64,000 nt of DNA from Flabesymbios commensalis (taxonomy: Eukaryota > Annelida > Polychaeta > Terebellida > Flabelligeridae): positions 16,685,920 through 16,749,919 of the forward strand of contig OZ024914.1 of the NCBI GenBank assembly GCA_964017125.1, in the 5' to 3' direction. The notes beneath the pieces were generated by a model. It did no database searches. It saw only the letters and a list, made by a program, of their open reading frames with translations, and had not been told where the DNA came from. A program made the position numbers and the translations under genes. The first letter of the stretch is position 1; each line of letters starts with the position of its first letter. This document shows, piece after piece, positions 62,959-64,000 of this stretch.

Positions 62959-63337
62959 TTATTAGACTTAGACTTGTAGTTTTTACACAATCACTCCAAT
63001 TTCATGGAGATATAGTGACTTGATAAGTCGTTCATTTTATAATCACTTCATATTTAACATTATTTATACTGATATTTTTATACTCATTAAACTGTGTTAT
63101 AGTGCAGGCGCTACAACATGTCATCAGACTCGTTACATATAGGTGCCAGGAGCATCGTCATCTTATCATATCAAACACTTTAAACTGAATATTTTAGTAC
63201 GATCATGCTTTTATTGGCTTTGTCTTTCCTTTACTACTTTAACTATACAATATGGGAAATTGTAATACCTGGAATTTTCACTTAAATGGCCATACTGGCC
63301 GAAAAGTGAAGTAAAGCAAATATTTTACTTACTTACT
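62959..63337 (+). promoter_or_regulatory. LINE 3' UTR and terminal recognition hairpin
   Basis: The last 75 bp hold TCACTTAAATGGCCAT and ACTGGCCGAAAAGTGA, which can fold into an imperfect stem, followed by GTAAAGCAAATATTTTACTT and a TTAC-repeat tail. The same end occurs in every Nimb-type fragment here, and a variant ends the SINE-like family, so it is probably what the reverse transcriptase recognises. Confidence 0.65.
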
Positions 63338-63348
63338 ATATATTTTGT

Positions 63349-64000
63349 ACTAAGTGCCTTAGAGTAGTGCACTAAAGTCGTATGCACGCGTCTTGTCCAG
63401 AACTTTCAGAGGATGTCCCCTTTTGTATGTGTACGATATGATCTCTCGGAGATATAGCTGATAAATGGCCATATTTCTCCTATTTTAAAAAAAATAATTT
63501 TGGCTACAAACACTTAAAAATATTCGTTATTGTACCACGCTTTCTTCAAGTCAATCAATTATTATTTTAATAACAGGCCCTATATTTCCGGAAATATTCA
63601 CCACCAAAATAATAAGCTAAACACAAATTCCTGATTTTATATCAGTATTATTATGGAAGGAATTCGTTGCATCACCGTTCGTCTGCATACCTGCACAGAC
63701 ACCTGTTGTATATAACCTAATATCACATAACATATCAAAATTGCACTGAACTTAATGGACGTATTTGACAGTATCCACAAATGTTAATGGAAAATCGGCT
63801 TGTTCATTATTGTCTGACCACTGAGCTAATATATAGTTTGGGGAAGTTTTTGCCATCACCGTCCGTCTCACACACAACACTATACTGCAGCGTGAGTTTT
63901 AGAGATTAGTGAAATAGGTTTCATGGCGGTAATTATGATAATAAAACCTTGATTTGTGCCAAACAAATTACGGATATTTCCATTAGCTATTGTGTATAAG
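63349..64000. other. Unassigned
   Basis: The final 650 bp show no gene or repeat ends. Two partly similar phrases (GCATCACCGTTCGTCTGCAT at 63669 and GCCATCACCGTCCGTCTCAC at 63852) suggest a faint duplication about 183 bp apart. Confidence 0.4.

Larger units (their letters stand above)
57498..63337 (+). mobile_element. Full-length Nimb-type (I superfamily) non-LTR LINE
   Basis: A 5840-bp copy with 11-bp duplications ATATATTTTGT at 57487-57497 and 63338-63348. Layout: a (G)n start with GTGTTACCTCCACGTGGTCC, 538 bp of 5' UTR, ORF1 (58036-59430), ORF2 overlapping it by one base (59430-62958), about 375 bp of 3' UTR, a terminal hairpin (TCACTTAAATGGCCAT/ACTGGCCGAAAAGTGA) and a TTACTTACTTAC tail. 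The 5' end recurs at 16.3, 18.2 and 41.6 kb, confirming it. ORF2 is damaged, so this copy is not autonomous. Confidence 0.93.

Overview
This is a repeat-dense, AT-rich stretch of animal nuclear DNA. There are no operons. One multi-exon gene has consistent splice sites and phases, and most of the remaining sequence is retrotransposons, DNA transposons and small palindromic elements. The repertoire (RNase H-bearing I/Nimb-type LINEs, CR1-like and Tx1/L1-like LINEs, a PHD-finger LINE, BEL/Pao fossils, pogo and hAT relics) suggests a marine invertebrate. I cannot fix the phylum from the sequence alone. A diverged 18S rRNA fragment and a strong excess of the palindrome TAGGCCTA are further hints.

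Region by region. 0-4.9 kb: small palindromic elements and a tRNA-derived SINE with a 13-bp target duplication. 4.9-12.8 kb, minus strand: an ankyrin-repeat gene. I could join nine exons by eye with every reading phase agreeing; the 5' exon or exons are not found. Its introns hold small inverted-repeat elements and an old LINE tail. 12.8-18.2 kb: layered Nimb-type LINE pieces and SINE-like insertions, then a single ubiquitin-protease-like exon on the plus strand. 18.2-22.5 kb: mostly unassigned, with several small DNA elements. 22.5-26.2 kb: a Tx1/L1-like LINE split by a CR1-like LINE. 26.4-32 kb: SINE-like copies, one split by a 606-bp foldback element built from CCGCGG repeats. 32-35 kb: a decayed hAT transposase and a TA-flanked inverted-repeat element. 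35.5-39.8 kb: a pogo-type transposase cut by a 5'-truncated Nimb LINE, with a perfect 14-bp duplication. 40.9-44.1 kb: a 688-bp internally deleted Nimb element, then a CR1-like LINE with an open reverse-transcriptase frame. 44.3 kb: the 18S fragment. 44.9-46.2 and 51.2-53.9 kb: broken BEL/Pao LTR-element fossils, the second split by a 2.17-kb inverted-repeat element. 46.4-57.4 kb: a LINE ORF1, two PHD-endonuclease LINE pieces, and rearranged Nimb and SINE copies. 57.5-63.3 kb: a full-length 5.84-kb Nimb-type LINE with target duplications, an intact ORF1 and a damaged ORF2.

The recurring theme is one LINE family and its followers. The Nimb-type element ends in a hairpin plus (TTACTTAC)n. A 0.68-kb SINE-like family ends in a related hairpin plus (TAC)n, and several copies carry 11-13-bp target duplications, so it probably borrows the LINE's machinery. 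The two families are inserted into each other in both directions.

All calls are by eye. Element boundaries supported by duplications are good to a few bases; fragment edges without them may be off by tens of bases.
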